A DNA stretch of 64,000 bases from Actinoplanes italicus (GTDB taxonomy: Bacteria; Actinomycetota; Actinomycetes; Mycobacteriales; Micromonosporaceae). The notes beneath the pieces were generated by a model. That model made no database searches and was not told the DNA's origin. It saw only the letters and a list, made by a program, of their open reading frames with translations. Within the stretch, counting starts at the first letter, position 1. The number at the start of each line of letters is the position of its first letter. Positions 15,434-23,807 of the stretch are shown here, piece by piece. A program made the translations under genes and the position numbers. The DNA lies in NCBI RefSeq assembly GCF_003001815.1, contig NZ_PVMZ01000005.1:1-64000 (forward strand). The letters run 5' to 3'.

Positions 15434-15790
15434 TCAGCGGCGGGCCAGCCGGCGGGCTCCGGAGACGCCGGCCTGGTACGGCAGTCCGTAGTGCGCGAAC
15501 ACGGCGGGCTCGTCGCCGGCCTCCAGTTCCCCGTCGACGCCGATACTGGGCGCGTCACCGACCAGCTTCTTGCCGTAGCGGACCCGTACCGCCTTGGGGC
15601 TGACGGTCGCTCCGGCGAGCGGGACGAAGACCAGCCGGTGCCGCCCGATGAATCCGACCCGGACCGTCGCGAACGCCGGCTGGTCGTCGATCGTGTCGAC
15701 GTAGACGGCCTCGAGCTCACCGATCTTGTCGCCGTCCGGGTCGACGACGTTCTCGCCGCGCCACTCACGCAGATTCTCCGCAGGAAACAT
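15434..15790 (-). CDS. PRC-barrel domain protein
   Basis: 118 residues, a soluble PRC-barrel protein: ENLREWRGENVVDPDGDKIGELEAVYVDTIDDQPAFATVRVGFIGRHRLVFVPL, then VRYGKKLVGDAPSIGVDGELEAGDEPAVFAHYGLPY. PRC barrels are small beta-barrels used as adaptors, for example in RimM and photosynthetic complexes; this stand-alone actinobacterial type has no proven role. Single gene, convergent with the DUF1048 operon (8 bp apart) and downstream of a phosphotransferase on the same strand. Confidence 0.88.
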   Translation of the reverse strand: MFPAENLREWRGENVVDPDGDKIGELEAVYVDTIDDQPAFATVRVGFIGRHRLVFVPLAGATVSPKAVRVRYGKKLVGDAPSIGVDGELEAGDEPAVFAHYGLPYQAGVSGARRLARR

Positions 15791-15829
15791 GCCGTCGGAA
15801 TGCCCCGTGCGGCCCTCCGGAAACCGCGC

Positions 15830-16753
15830 TCACCCCGGCAACGTCTCCAGATCGGGCAAACGGCTGAACAGGTCGGGCAGGCCGCGCAGCCCGTTGCGGA
15901 CGGCCTCGTGTGACAGCGCCAGGTCAGGCCCCGTGCCGGTCTCGACTCCGGCGAGGCAGCGCAGGACGTTCCACCTGGTGTGTCCCAGCCATCCGCTGAT
16001 CATGAACACGAACCAGCTCGGACCCGGCGGCGGCAGCACTCCCCCGCCCGCGACGTAGCCGTCGAGGACCGTACCGAAGATGCCGGGGTCGATGTCGTCG
16101 AAGCCGGGTCCCTTCGCGAGGCCCAGCGCCGTCGAGCCGAGTTCACCGGACAGGTCGAGCATGCCGGAGAGTTCCCAGTCGAGCACCACCGGACGGCCGT
16201 CGCGGGCGAGCAGGTTCCACGGCTGGATGTCGCGGTGGGTCAGCACGACGGGGCCCGGCCGCTCGCATTCGTCGACGAAGCGGGCGATCGTGAGGAGCGT
16301 CCCGGCGTGGGAGGCGAGCTCGTCGGCCCACGGCTGCCCGGTCGCCGCAGCCCGCTCGGCGAGGTCGGGCCAGTCCCGTGCAGCCGGGCCCTCGGTCGCG
16401 GCGTCGTCCCACGTGACGTCGATGGCGTGCAGGCGCGCCAGAATCTCGCCGACCTCGAAGGCGTACCCGGGCGACACGGGCGATTCCGGGATCCTGTCGC
16501 CCTCGGCCCACCGGTGCACGAGCGTGTGCCGGTCGGCCGCGATCGGCTCCGGCATCGGAATTCCGGCGGCGAAGGCGGCCCGCTCGAACCGGAACACGTC
16601 GCCGGCCCGGTAGGGCCATCGGCGATCGAGGCCGTTCATCTCCTTGACCGCGAATGATCCCTGGTCGGTGTCGAGCCGGTACAGCCGGTTGGCGTACCCG
16701 CCGTGGATACGGGTCATCGGGCCGACCGGCGTGCCGAGGCGGGAGAGATCCAT
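15830..16753 (-). CDS. aminoglycoside phosphotransferase-type kinase (APH family)
   Basis: 307 residues, protein-kinase-like fold. N-lobe IHGGYANRLYRLDTDQGSFAVKEMN with the ATP-binding lysine, the hinge segment TLVHRWAEGD, catalytic loop VVLTHRDIQPWNLLARDG (HxDxxxxN), and VVLDWELSG as the metal-binding motif. The family phosphorylates antibiotics or small hydroxylated metabolites; the substrate cannot be read from sequence. ATG 16753 gives a normal N-lobe; an upstream extension to 16918 overlaps USP leader sequence and is unlikely. Divergent from a universal stress protein gene. Confidence 0.88.
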   Translation of the reverse strand: MDLSRLGTPVGPMTRIHGGYANRLYRLDTDQGSFAVKEMNGLDRRWPYRAGDVFRFERAAFAAGIPMPEPIAADRHTLVHRWAEGDRIPESPVSPGYAFEVGEILARLHAIDVTWDDAATEGPAARDWPDLAERAAATGQPWADELASHAGTLLTIARFVDECERPGPVVLTHRDIQPWNLLARDGRPVVLDWELSGMLDLSGELGSTALGLAKGPGFDDIDPGIFGTVLDGYVAGGGVLPPPGPSWFVFMISGWLGHTRWNVLRCLAGVETGTGPDLALSHEAVRNGLRGLPDLFSRLPDLETLPG

Positions 16754-16821
16754 CCCTCGCAATCTATGACCGGGCAGCCGATCGGCGCATCCGCTTATCC
16801 GGACCTGCGTCCCGCCCGCAC

Positions 16822-16835
16822 GGGCCGCCCGGCCC
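16822..16835 (+). promoter_or_regulatory. DosR-like box upstream of USP gene
   Basis: GGGCC-GCCC-GGCCC matches GGGNC-N4-GNCCC exactly and is followed by TGCC. It ends 101 bp before the USP GTG at 16936. A second, one-mismatch copy (CGGAC-CTGC-GTCCC) lies at 16800-16813. Confidence 0.55.
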
Positions 16836-16935
16836 TGCCCGCCGCGCCTCGGCAGGCGTGCGATGGAAGGAGAACGGTCGGACCCGGCGCCGTGCTCCCG
16901 GCACGGCGAACGGCTCAAGGGAGGAGGTCCGTACC

Positions 16936-17757
16936 GTGCAGAAGAAGATCATCGTGGGGTACGACGGCTCGCCCGGCTCCCATGCCGCGACGGCCTGGGC
17001 GCTGGAGGAGGCGGAACGCGCCGAGGCACCCGTCGAGCTGCTCTACGCCGACGAGTGGCCGGTGTACGCACCCGCGGCAAGCATGATGCCGTCGCCCGCG
17101 CTGCGGCCGCAGAGCTACGTGGACGAGGTCATCACCGGCATGATGGACCGCGCGGTGGCCGGGGCGGTGAGCACGCATCCGCTGGTCGACGTGACGGCCA
17201 CGACAGTCCGCGCGCAGGCCACCGCCGCTCTGATCGAACGCTCGCGGCACGCGCGCCTGATGGTTCTGGGCGTACGGGCGAACACCGTCGTCGCCGGACT
17301 GTTCGGGTCGGTCGTCTCCGCGGTCGCGGCACACGCACACTGCCCGGTCGTCGTCGTCCGTGGCGATCCGCCCGGACACGCTCCCGTGGTCGCCGGCGTG
17401 GACGACTCGGCCGCCGCGCCGGGCGTGCTGGCGTTCGCCGCACGGCAGGCCACGGCACTCAAGGTTCCGCTGCAGGTCATCCACGCCTGGCCGGCGGCGA
17501 CCGGCACGGTGCCCGACGCGGATCGGCAGTCGTTCGCCGCCCTGGTCGCCGAGATGCGGGAGTCCTTCCCGGACCTGCGGATCGAGGCCGAGGCCGTGGT
17601 GGACGACCCGGCCGGCGCACTGACCGCCGCGGGGACCGCGGCGCAGGTCCTCGTGGTCGGGAGCCGCGGCCGCGGCGCGTTCCTCGGCCTGCTCGGCTCG
17701 GTCAGCCAGCACCTGATACGCCACAGCGCCTGCCCGGTCGCGGTGGTCCACGGCTGA
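16936..17757 (+). CDS. tandem universal stress protein (UspA x2)
   Basis: 273 residues, two Usp domains. Domain 1 starts KKIIVGYDGSPGS and ends NTVVAGLFGSVVSAVAAHAHCPVVVVRG; domain 2 starts VVAGVDDSAAAPG and ends VVGSRGRGAFLGLLGSVSQHLIRHSACPVAVVHG. Domain 2 keeps the ATP-binding signature G-2x-G-9x-GS; domain 1 has a weaker version. GTG at 16936 with GGAGG 8 bp before. The leader (16875-16938) is shared nearly base for base with the decayed USP at 27903 and, in its last 16 bases, the remnant at 46990. A DosR-like box precedes it. Confidence 0.93.
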   Translation: MQKKIIVGYDGSPGSHAATAWALEEAERAEAPVELLYADEWPVYAPAASMMPSPALRPQSYVDEVITGMMDRAVAGAVSTHPLVDVTATTVRAQATAALIERSRHARLMVLGVRANTVVAGLFGSVVSAVAAHAHCPVVVVRGDPPGHAPVVAGVDDSAAAPGVLAFAARQATALKVPLQVIHAWPAATGTVPDADRQSFAALVAEMRESFPDLRIEAEAVVDDPAGALTAAGTAAQVLVVGSRGRGAFLGLLGSVSQHLIRHSACPVAVVHG

Positions 17758-17818
17758 TGTTCCACGGCTAGGAAAAGGCGCCGTCCATGCGGGCCGGTGG
17801 CGGCGAATCACGGAAGGT

Positions 17819-17839
17819 GAGGGCGGACGACCCGCCCTC
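17819..17839. promoter_or_regulatory. inverted repeat upstream of ppdK
   Basis: Perfect 8-bp dyad GAGGGCGG-ACGAC-CCGCCCTC, ending 22 bp before the ppdK ATG. It does not fit the GGGNC-N4-GNCCC box seen elsewhere in the island. It could be a separate operator or a hairpin affecting ribosome access; function unproven. Confidence 0.4.
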
Positions 17840-17861
17840 GTGACGAGGGCGAGGTACGACG

Positions 17862-20525
17862 ATGTCCCGCTATGTTTTCGACTTCTCCGACGGCAGCAGG
17901 GAGCTCAAGGACCTGCTCGGCGGCAAGGGCGCCAACCTCGCCGAGATGACCCGGATGGGTCTGCCGGTGCCGCCCGGTTTCACCGTCACCACCGACGCGT
18001 GCCGCGAGTATCTGCTCACCGGCAGCCTGCCGGCGGGGCTCCTGGCCGAGGTCGAGGACCACCTGCGACTGGTGGAGGCGCGTCTGGGCAAACGGCTCGG
18101 CGACCGGCACGACCCGCTGCTGCTGTCGGTGCGGTCCGGCGCCAAGTTCTCGATGCCCGGCATGATGGAGACGATCCTGGACATCGGCCTCAACGATTCG
18201 ACCGTGCCGGGTCTGGCCGCGGGCAGTGGTGACGACCGCTTCGCCTGGGACTCCTACCGGCGGCTGATCCAGATGTTCGGCCGGACCGTGTACGACGTGC
18301 CCGGCGACCTCTTCGAGGCGGAGCTGTGCTCCTCCCGTACCGCCGCGGGGGTCGAATCCGACGCGGACCTGGACGCCGCCGCATTGCGTGAGCTCGTCGT
18401 CTCCTTCAAGAAGGTCTTCGCCGCCCACACCGGCCGGGACTTCCCGCAGTCGCCGCACGAGCAGCTCTACGCGGCGATCACCGCGGTGTTCCGTTCGTGG
18501 AACGCCGACCGCGCCGTCCTCTACCGCCGGCAGGAGCGCATCCCGCAGAACCTGGGGACCGCCGTCAACGTGATGGCGATGGTGTTCGGCAACCGCGGAT
18601 CCCGGTCCGGCAGCGGCGTCGCGTTCACCCGGGACCCGGCGACCGGCCGGCGTGGCGCCTACGGCGACTACCTGCCGTGCGCCCAGGGCGAGGACGTCGT
18701 CGCCGGGATCCGCAACACGATGAGCCTCGCCGACCTGGCCCGCATCGACCCGGCCTCGCACGTCAAGCTCCTGTCGATCATGGAGAAGCTGGAGCAGCGC
18801 TACCGCGACCTGTGCGACATCGAGTTCACCATCGAGGACGGTGAACTGTGGATGCTGCAGACCCGGGTCGGCAAGCGCACCCCGGCCGCCGCGTTCGTGA
18901 TCGCCGCGCAGCTCGTCGAGGAGGGCACCATCACCCTCGACGAGGCGGTCAGCCGGGTCACCGGTGAGCAACTCGCCCACCTGATGTTCCCCGCTTTCGA
19001 CGCCGGAGCCGCGCCGGAGCCGCTCACCACCGGGATCGCGGCCTCCCCCGGTGCCGCGTCCGGCGCGATCGTCTTCGACTCGGCGGCGGCAGCCGCAGCG
19101 ACCGTGCCGGTCGTGCTGGTCCGGCACGAGACCAACCCCGACGACCTGCCCGGCATGATCGCCGCGCGGGGCATCCTCACCAGCCGTGGCGGCAAGACCT
19201 CGCACGCCGCCGTGGTCGCCCGCGGCATGGGTAAGACCTGCGTCTGCGGCGCGGAGGAGATCGTCGTGGACGCGGCCGCCGGCACGCTCACCGTCGGCGC
19301 GAACGTGCTGCGTGCCGGGGACGTCATCTCGATCGACGGCACGACCGGGCACGTGTACGCCGGTGCCGTCCCGGTGCGGCCCTCTCCCGTGGTCCGCTGG
19401 TTCGAGGGCGAACTGTCCGCCCTCGGCGACCCGCTGCTGTCCGCCGTCCAGCGGATCATGACCCACGCCGACCACCTCGCCCGGCTCGGCGTGCACGCCA
19501 ACGCCGACACCGCCGACGACGCGCGCCGGGCCCGCCGGTTCGGAGCGACCGGCATCGGCCTGTGCCGTACCGAGCACATGTTCCTCGGCCCGCGCCGTGA
19601 GCTGGTGGAACGCCTCATCCTGGCCGAGGACGACGTCGGCCGCGAGGACGCGCTGGCGGCGCTGCTGCCGTTGCAACGCGACGACTTCACCGCCCTGTTC
19701 GCCGCGATGGACGGGATGCCGGTCACGGTCCGGCTGATCGACCCGCCGCTGCACGAGTTCCTGCCGCCGCTGGCGGAGCTGACCGCTGCCGTGGCCCGCG
19801 CCGAGGCGCTCGGTGCGGATACGGGACGCGACGGGCGGCTGCTGGCTGCGGTGCGGCGCATGCACGAGCAGAACCCGATGCTGGGACTGCGCGGCGTCCG
19901 GCTGGGCCTGGTGGTGCCAGGCCTGTTCGCGATGCAGGTGCGGGCGGTCGCGGAGGCCGCCGCGGCACGCGTCGCCGCGGGCGGCGACCCCCGGCCCGAG
20001 ATCATGGTCCCGCTGGTCGGCTCGGTTCAGGAGCTGGAGATCGTACGATCGGAGGCGCTCGCGGTCCTGTCCCGCGTCGACGGTGCCCCGCCGATCCGGA
20101 TCGGCACCATGATCGAGGTGCCGCGGGCCGCGCTGACCGCCGGCGACATCGCGCACGCCGCCGACTTCTTCTCCTTCGGCACCAACGATCTCACCCAGAT
20201 GACCTGGGGTTTCTCCCGCGACGACGTGGAGTCGGCGTTCTTCGGCCGCTACCTGGACCTCGGTGTGTTCGCGGCATCACCGTTCGAGACCCTCGACACG
20301 TCCGGGGTGGGCGAGCTGGTCCGCATCGCGGTGGAACGCGGCCGCGCCACCAGGCCCGGCCTGACCGTCGGCGTCTGCGGTGAGCACGGCGGCGACCCCG
20401 CGTCCGTCCGGTTCTTCCACGACGCCGGCCTCGACTACGTGTCGTGCTCGCCGTTCCGGGTGCCGGTCGCCCGGCTGGAGGCGGGACGCGCCGCGAGCCC
20501 GGCGACCGGCTCGGACAGCCGGTAG
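17862..20525 (+). CDS. ppdK: pyruvate, phosphate dikinase
   Basis: 887 residues, full length for the family (about 870-900). Nucleotide-binding N-terminal domain (LLGGKGANLAEMTRMGLPVPPGFTVTT), central phosphohistidine domain with the catalytic His448 in LTSRGGKTSHAAVVARGMGKTC, and C-terminal PEP/pyruvate domain with Cys839 in VGVCGEHGGDP. It interconverts pyruvate + ATP + Pi with PEP + AMP + PPi and can run as a PPi-saving glycolytic step or in gluconeogenesis. ATG at 17862 with GAGG 7 bp before. It sits in the hypoxia-type island and is followed after 9 bp by a small membrane protein gene. Confidence 0.96.
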   Translation: MSRYVFDFSDGSRELKDLLGGKGANLAEMTRMGLPVPPGFTVTTDACREYLLTGSLPAGLLAEVEDHLRLVEARLGKRLGDRHDPLLLSVRSGAKFSMPGMMETILDIGLNDSTVPGLAAGSGDDRFAWDSYRRLIQMFGRTVYDVPGDLFEAELCSSRTAAGVESDADLDAAALRELVVSFKKVFAAHTGRDFPQSPHEQLYAAITAVFRSWNADRAVLYRRQERIPQNLGTAVNVMAMVFGNRGSRSGSGVAFTRDPATGRRGAYGDYLPCAQGEDVVAGIRNTMSLADLARIDPASHVKLLSIMEKLEQRYRDLCDIEFTIEDGELWMLQTRVGKRTPAAAFVIAAQLVEEGTITLDEAVSRVTGEQLAHLMFPAFDAGAAPEPLTTGIAASPGAASGAIVFDSAAAAAATVPVVLVRHETNPDDLPGMIAARGILTSRGGKTSHAAVVARGMGKTCVCGAEEIVVDAAAGTLTVGANVLRAGDVISIDGTTGHVYAGAVPVRPSPVVRWFEGELSALGDPLLSAVQRIMTHADHLARLGVHANADTADDARRARRFGATGIGLCRTEHMFLGPRRELVERLILAEDDVGREDALAALLPLQRDDFTALFAAMDGMPVTVRLIDPPLHEFLPPLAELTAAVARAEALGADTGRDGRLLAAVRRMHEQNPMLGLRGVRLGLVVPGLFAMQVRAVAEAAAARVAAGGDPRPEIMVPLVGSVQELEIVRSEALAVLSRVDGAPPIRIGTMIEVPRAALTAGDIAHAADFFSFGTNDLTQMTWGFSRDDVESAFFGRYLDLGVFAASPFETLDTSGVGELVRIAVERGRATRPGLTVGVCGEHGGDPASVRFFHDAGLDYVSCSPFRVPVARLEAGRAASPATGSDSR

Positions 20526-20534
20526 GAGCAGGTC

Positions 20535-20882
20535 ATGACCACCTCACTCGATGTCCGGCAGGCGGACGCGGTCAGCGTGACACCGGTTGCCGTCGGCGGT
20601 CGCGAGATCGGTGCCTGGATCACCGGCCCCTCGGGCACGTACTACCGGCCGGTCATCGACGTCACCTGGCTGGCCGGGGCGGTCCTCGCGGCCACCGCCA
20701 CGGTGGCGGTCGCCGCCACCGTCGTGGCGGCCCGGCCCCGACCGGCCATCGGGCAGGTCACCATGGGTCCCGGCGGATGGGTGAGCCTCAGAGGACTGCC
20801 GCGTCCCCGCCCGCAGCCCGAGGCCCCGCGACCCTGGTGGGCGCACCTGCTTCGAGCACACCGCTTCACGGGCAGCCGATGA
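20535..20882 (+). CDS. small single-pass membrane protein, unknown function
   Basis: 115 residues, not recognised. Short N-terminal region with a Gly-rich GSG-like turn (ITGPSGTYYRPVIDVTW), one hydrophobic helix (WLAGAVLAATATVAVAATVVAA), then a basic Pro/Arg-rich tail (LPRPRPQPEAPRPWW). ATG 9 bp after ppdK, so most likely co-transcribed with it. A strong terminator follows. No function can be given. Confidence 0.65.
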   Translation: MTTSLDVRQADAVSVTPVAVGGREIGAWITGPSGTYYRPVIDVTWLAGAVLAATATVAVAATVVAARPRPAIGQVTMGPGGWVSLRGLPRPRPQPEAPRPWWAHLLRAHRFTGSR

Positions 20883-20899
20883 CTGCTCTCCCGCCGCTG

Positions 20900-20930
20900 A
20901 CCCGGCGCCGGCCTCGCACCGGCGCCGGGT
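20900..20930. terminator. bidirectional hairpin terminator
   Basis: Perfect 12-bp inverted repeat ACCCGGCGCCGG-CCTCGCA-CCGGCGCCGGGT between the convergent small membrane protein gene and the polysaccharide deacetylase gene. Confidence 0.65.
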
Positions 20931-20945
20931 CCGGGCGTACGGGAT

Positions 20946-22340
20946 TCACGTGTAGATGACGGTGGTGGTCCGGGCCGCGCTGTTCCAGATGATCGCACCG
21001 TGCCGGAAGTTGCTGCGCCGGCCGACCGCGACCGTGTATTCGTCGCTGGTCGGCGGCCCGAGCCTGCTTCCGGTTCCGCCGAGAGCCAGATAGCGGGTCA
21101 GGATCGCACCGTGCACCTCGTGGGCCCCGTTGCTGCTGTTCCAGTAGACGTTGCCGTGCTGGAACCGGGAGGCCCGGCCGACCGAGACCGCAACCTCGTC
21201 GGACTGCGGATATCCGAGGATTCCCGCCTCGGCGCCGAGAGTGAACCATTTCGTACGGATCGCACCGTGCACCTCGTGTGCTCCGGTCGCCGGCAGCCAG
21301 TAGACCGACCCGCCCTGGAAGGTGCTGTAGTAGCCACCCGCGGCCCCGTGCCGTTCGTCGGCTGTCGGGTAACGCAGGAACGAGGTGACCGTGCCGAGAG
21401 AACGGTACTTGCTCAGAATCGCGCCGGTCACGAAGTGGGTGCCGCTGGCGGGCGAGTGGTAGAACCGCCCGCGCTGGAACCACTGCACCGCGGTACCGGC
21501 GGTCGTGGCCTGCATCGGTGCGGTCGTCGGCGCGCCGAACACCGACGAGGGCCCGCCCGCGCCGAAGTAGGCCGTCCGGATCGGCGCACGGGTCACCGCG
21601 TGGTAAGGGCTGGTGAAGCCGTACCCCATGCCCTTGAGCTTGTCGATGATCAGCTGGAGGTTGCCGGGGTCCGTGGACGGCGTGGTCACGTGCATGACGA
21701 TGATCGCGCCGGGCACCGTGTACCTGTCGATACGGCTGCTGACCGTGGCCCAGTCCGCCGCCCGGTAGCCGGTGGTGTCGAAGGTCCAGTCCAGGTTGAT
21801 GTAGTAGCCGCGCAGCGCCAGATCACGGTTGACGCCGGCGTTCATGTATCCGGACCGGTACGGTGTCCGGAACCAGCCCGCCGAGTTGACGCCCGCGGCC
21901 CGGAACGCCGCCTCGGCCTTGTCCAGCTGCGCCCACCGCTGAGCCCGGGTCAGGGTCAGGAAGTCCGGATGGCTGTAGCTGTGGTTGAAGATCTTGTGTC
22001 CACGCGCGGCGATGTCGCGCGTCTCCGCCGGGTTCTGCTCGGCGAACCGTCCGGTCACCCCGAAGCCTGCGGTGATGCCGTTGGCCGCGAACACCCGCAG
22101 GACGGTTTCCAGGTTGGTCCTGCTCACCGCGTTCTCGGCCGGAGTGCCGGTGCGCCAGTCCAGGTCGAACGTCAGCGTCGCCAGCTTCGTCGTGTCGTAG
22201 CCACGGGTGAACACCTGCGCCTGGTACGGGGAGCTGTCCGCCGCCGACGCGGGCCGCGCCACCGCCACGCCGATTCCGGTGAGGACCACAGCGGCCAGGA
22301 CACTCAATCCGGAACGAAGCGTCGACCACCGATTGTTCAT
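20946..22340 (-). CDS. secreted polysaccharide deacetylase with LGFP repeats
   Basis: 464 residues. Signal peptide to about residue 34 (PASAA). NodB-type deacetylase domain with TFDLDW (57-62, in place of TFDD) and the metal site NHSYSHPDF (119-127), later WFRTPYRSGYMN and VMHVTTPST. From about residue 260 there are four LGFP-type repeats (pattern Y/PPxSDExxxxxxxxxxFxxGxxYWxxxxGAHEVHGAI). The LGFP repeats are thought to hold proteins in the cell wall, the catalytic domain to deacetylate wall sugars. ATG 22340 has GGAGGTGATC before it. A perfect DosR-like box lies 76 bp upstream, unusual for an extracellular enzyme. Confidence 0.9.
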   Translation of the reverse strand: MNNRWSTLRSGLSVLAAVVLTGIGVAVARPASAADSSPYQAQVFTRGYDTTKLATLTFDLDWRTGTPAENAVSRTNLETVLRVFAANGITAGFGVTGRFAEQNPAETRDIAARGHKIFNHSYSHPDFLTLTRAQRWAQLDKAEAAFRAAGVNSAGWFRTPYRSGYMNAGVNRDLALRGYYINLDWTFDTTGYRAADWATVSSRIDRYTVPGAIIVMHVTTPSTDPGNLQLIIDKLKGMGYGFTSPYHAVTRAPIRTAYFGAGGPSSVFGAPTTAPMQATTAGTAVQWFQRGRFYHSPASGTHFVTGAILSKYRSLGTVTSFLRYPTADERHGAAGGYYSTFQGGSVYWLPATGAHEVHGAIRTKWFTLGAEAGILGYPQSDEVAVSVGRASRFQHGNVYWNSSNGAHEVHGAILTRYLALGGTGSRLGPPTSDEYTVAVGRRSNFRHGAIIWNSAARTTTVIYT

Positions 22341-22415
22341 GGAGATCACCTCCGTGCGCGGGCACCGTTGCCCACGCCTCACCTCCACCGTCCGGCGGCA
22401 CGCGGGTGCATCTCA

Positions 22416-22429
22416 GGGCCGTTGGTCCC
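22416..22429 (-). promoter_or_regulatory. DosR-like box upstream of polysaccharide deacetylase
   Basis: Read on the gene strand it is GGGAC-CAAC-GGCCC, an exact match, 76 bp before the ATG at 22340. Confidence 0.55.
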
Positions 22430-22548
22430 GAATCGCCCAGGTGCGTTCGGGATTTCCGCGGAGACGGTACGCGGTGGCCGGCCATACGGCTTCACGATCG
22501 CGGGGGCGCGCGGCGGTCCGCCCCTTTGCGGCGCACCGTCCATCGTCG

Positions 22549-23523
22549 TCAACGGGGCGCGGGCAGGTCGGCGGGCAGCAGCACGTCGTTGAGCGGACGC
22601 CGCGGAGTACGTCCGGTCGTCTTGCCGTAGCCGACTCGCAGCACCATCTGTGCCGGCCGGCGGGTGAGCCGTTTACGGATCTCGGGCGCCTCGACCGGCT
22701 GGCTGATCGGTGTGGTGGCCAGGCCCAGCCAGGTCGCTGTAAGCAGCACGCGCTGCATGGCCTGCCCCGCTGCCAGCCAGTCACGTGCGGTGTCACCGTC
22801 GGTGGTCAGGATCATCACCGTAGAGTGCGGCTCGAACGGCTCACGTGGCCGGGGCAACGGCGTCAGACCGGCGAAGTCCCGGACCGGCATCACCTCGAGG
22901 GCATCCCACGGACCGGCCGCCCACACAGGAACGCCATGATGACGTACTCCTCGGCCGCTCCACCGGCTGATCTCCTCCCCGTAGTGAGGCCGTTCCCGCA
23001 GCCAGCGATCGGCGGCCCTGGCCAGGCCGAGAATGGCGTCGCGGCCGATCGGGTCCGCGACCGTCAATGCGGCGCCCTCGCCACGGGCCGCGGCTCGCAG
23101 CCTTTCGATGACGTCCGCCGGAACCGCAACCCGCGCAAACGGCCACCGATTGGTGTGCCGGTACGGAATCGCCGCGGCGAGCGCCTCGGTGACCTGGTCG
23201 GCAGCCAGCGGGCGGCCCGCGGTCACGCGGGCGGCCAGCAGAGGTTTGCCGGGATCCGGCAGAAGCTCGTACTCCACGTCGTAACCGGCGCGCCGGATCG
23301 CCAGGCGCAACGTGACGATCGCGGCCCCGACGCTGATCAGATGTTCCCGGCCGTCGGGGTCCACCACCGGCAGACGGCGGTCAGGATCGGCGTACACCCA
23401 CACCGTGGGCGGCTCGACGCGGAACATCCACGGCTGGCTGTTGTGCAGCGACGGTGCGGTGATGGCCGACCGCACGCAGTCAGTCAGGACCGCCCGCGAC
23501 GGCGGGACGAACGACGTGCCCAT
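22549..23523 (-). CDS. Acg-type nitroreductase family protein
   Basis: 324 residues. It matches the large nitroreductase-like family that includes mycobacterial Acg (Rv2032), Rv3127 and Rv3131: CVRSAITAPSLHNSQPWMFRV at the start, VDPDGREHLISVGAAIVTLRLAIRRAGY, HTNRWPFA, DWLAAGQAMQRVLLTATWLGLATTPISQPVE, and the end QMVLRVGYGKTTGRTPRRPLNDVLL. These are FMN-fold proteins in which the two halves form one pseudo-dimer; the mycobacterial members belong to the DosR regulon. Start ATG 23523 (or GTG 23526) with GGAGGGAG before it. A one-mismatch box lies 75 bp upstream. Redox role inferred from the family. Confidence 0.88.
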   Translation of the reverse strand: MGTSFVPPSRAVLTDCVRSAITAPSLHNSQPWMFRVEPPTVWVYADPDRRLPVVDPDGREHLISVGAAIVTLRLAIRRAGYDVEYELLPDPGKPLLAARVTAGRPLAADQVTEALAAAIPYRHTNRWPFARVAVPADVIERLRAAARGEGAALTVADPIGRDAILGLARAADRWLRERPHYGEEISRWSGRGVRHHGVPVWAAGPWDALEVMPVRDFAGLTPLPRPREPFEPHSTVMILTTDGDTARDWLAAGQAMQRVLLTATWLGLATTPISQPVEAPEIRKRLTRRPAQMVLRVGYGKTTGRTPRRPLNDVLLPADLPAPR

Positions 23524-23597
23524 CACGGCTCCCTCCAGTCACCGGCCGGGTACGGCCGTTGTCTCTCCACCAGACCGCGATCAGAGGCACCGGGCCA

Positions 23598-23611
23598 GTG
23601 CCGTTGGTCCC
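23598..23611 (-). promoter_or_regulatory. DosR-like box upstream of nitroreductase
   Basis: On the gene strand GGGAC-CAAC-GGCAC, one mismatch to GGGNC-N4-GNCCC, 75 bp before the start. The first 12 bases equal those of the deacetylase box. Confidence 0.5.
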
Positions 23612-23738
23612 GCTCAGCGGAGCCACGCGGCGCCGGCCGAATCGGCAGGCGGCCGAGAGGCTGGCTGATGTGCCGGCCGGCGGTACCGGGAGGACCTCGG
23701 ATCGGCGCCCGGGGCCGTATCGAAATGGGTTCGGAGCA

Positions 23739-23772
23739 CCGTGACCACGGCCGACCTCGGCCGCGGTCACGG
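23739..23772 (-). terminator. hairpin terminator after alcohol dehydrogenase
   Basis: Inverted repeat CCGTGACC(a)CGGCCGA-CC-TCGGCCG(c)GGTCACGG, 15 of 16 positions paired, with a 2-base apex, 36 bp beyond the dehydrogenase stop. Confidence 0.55.
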
Positions 23773-23807
23773 TCGCCACAGCGGTACCCGCAGTCGCGGG
23801 CGAGCTG

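Noticed and set aside
17819..17839. GAGGGCGG dyad before ppdK as a member of the DosR-like box set
   Set aside because: Half-sites and spacing do not fit GGGNC-N4-GNCCC; kept only as an unrelated inverted repeat.
17808..20156. 782-codon open frame on the minus strand opposite ppdK
   Set aside because: Antisense shadow; no domain, and ppdK on the other strand is complete with all catalytic residues.
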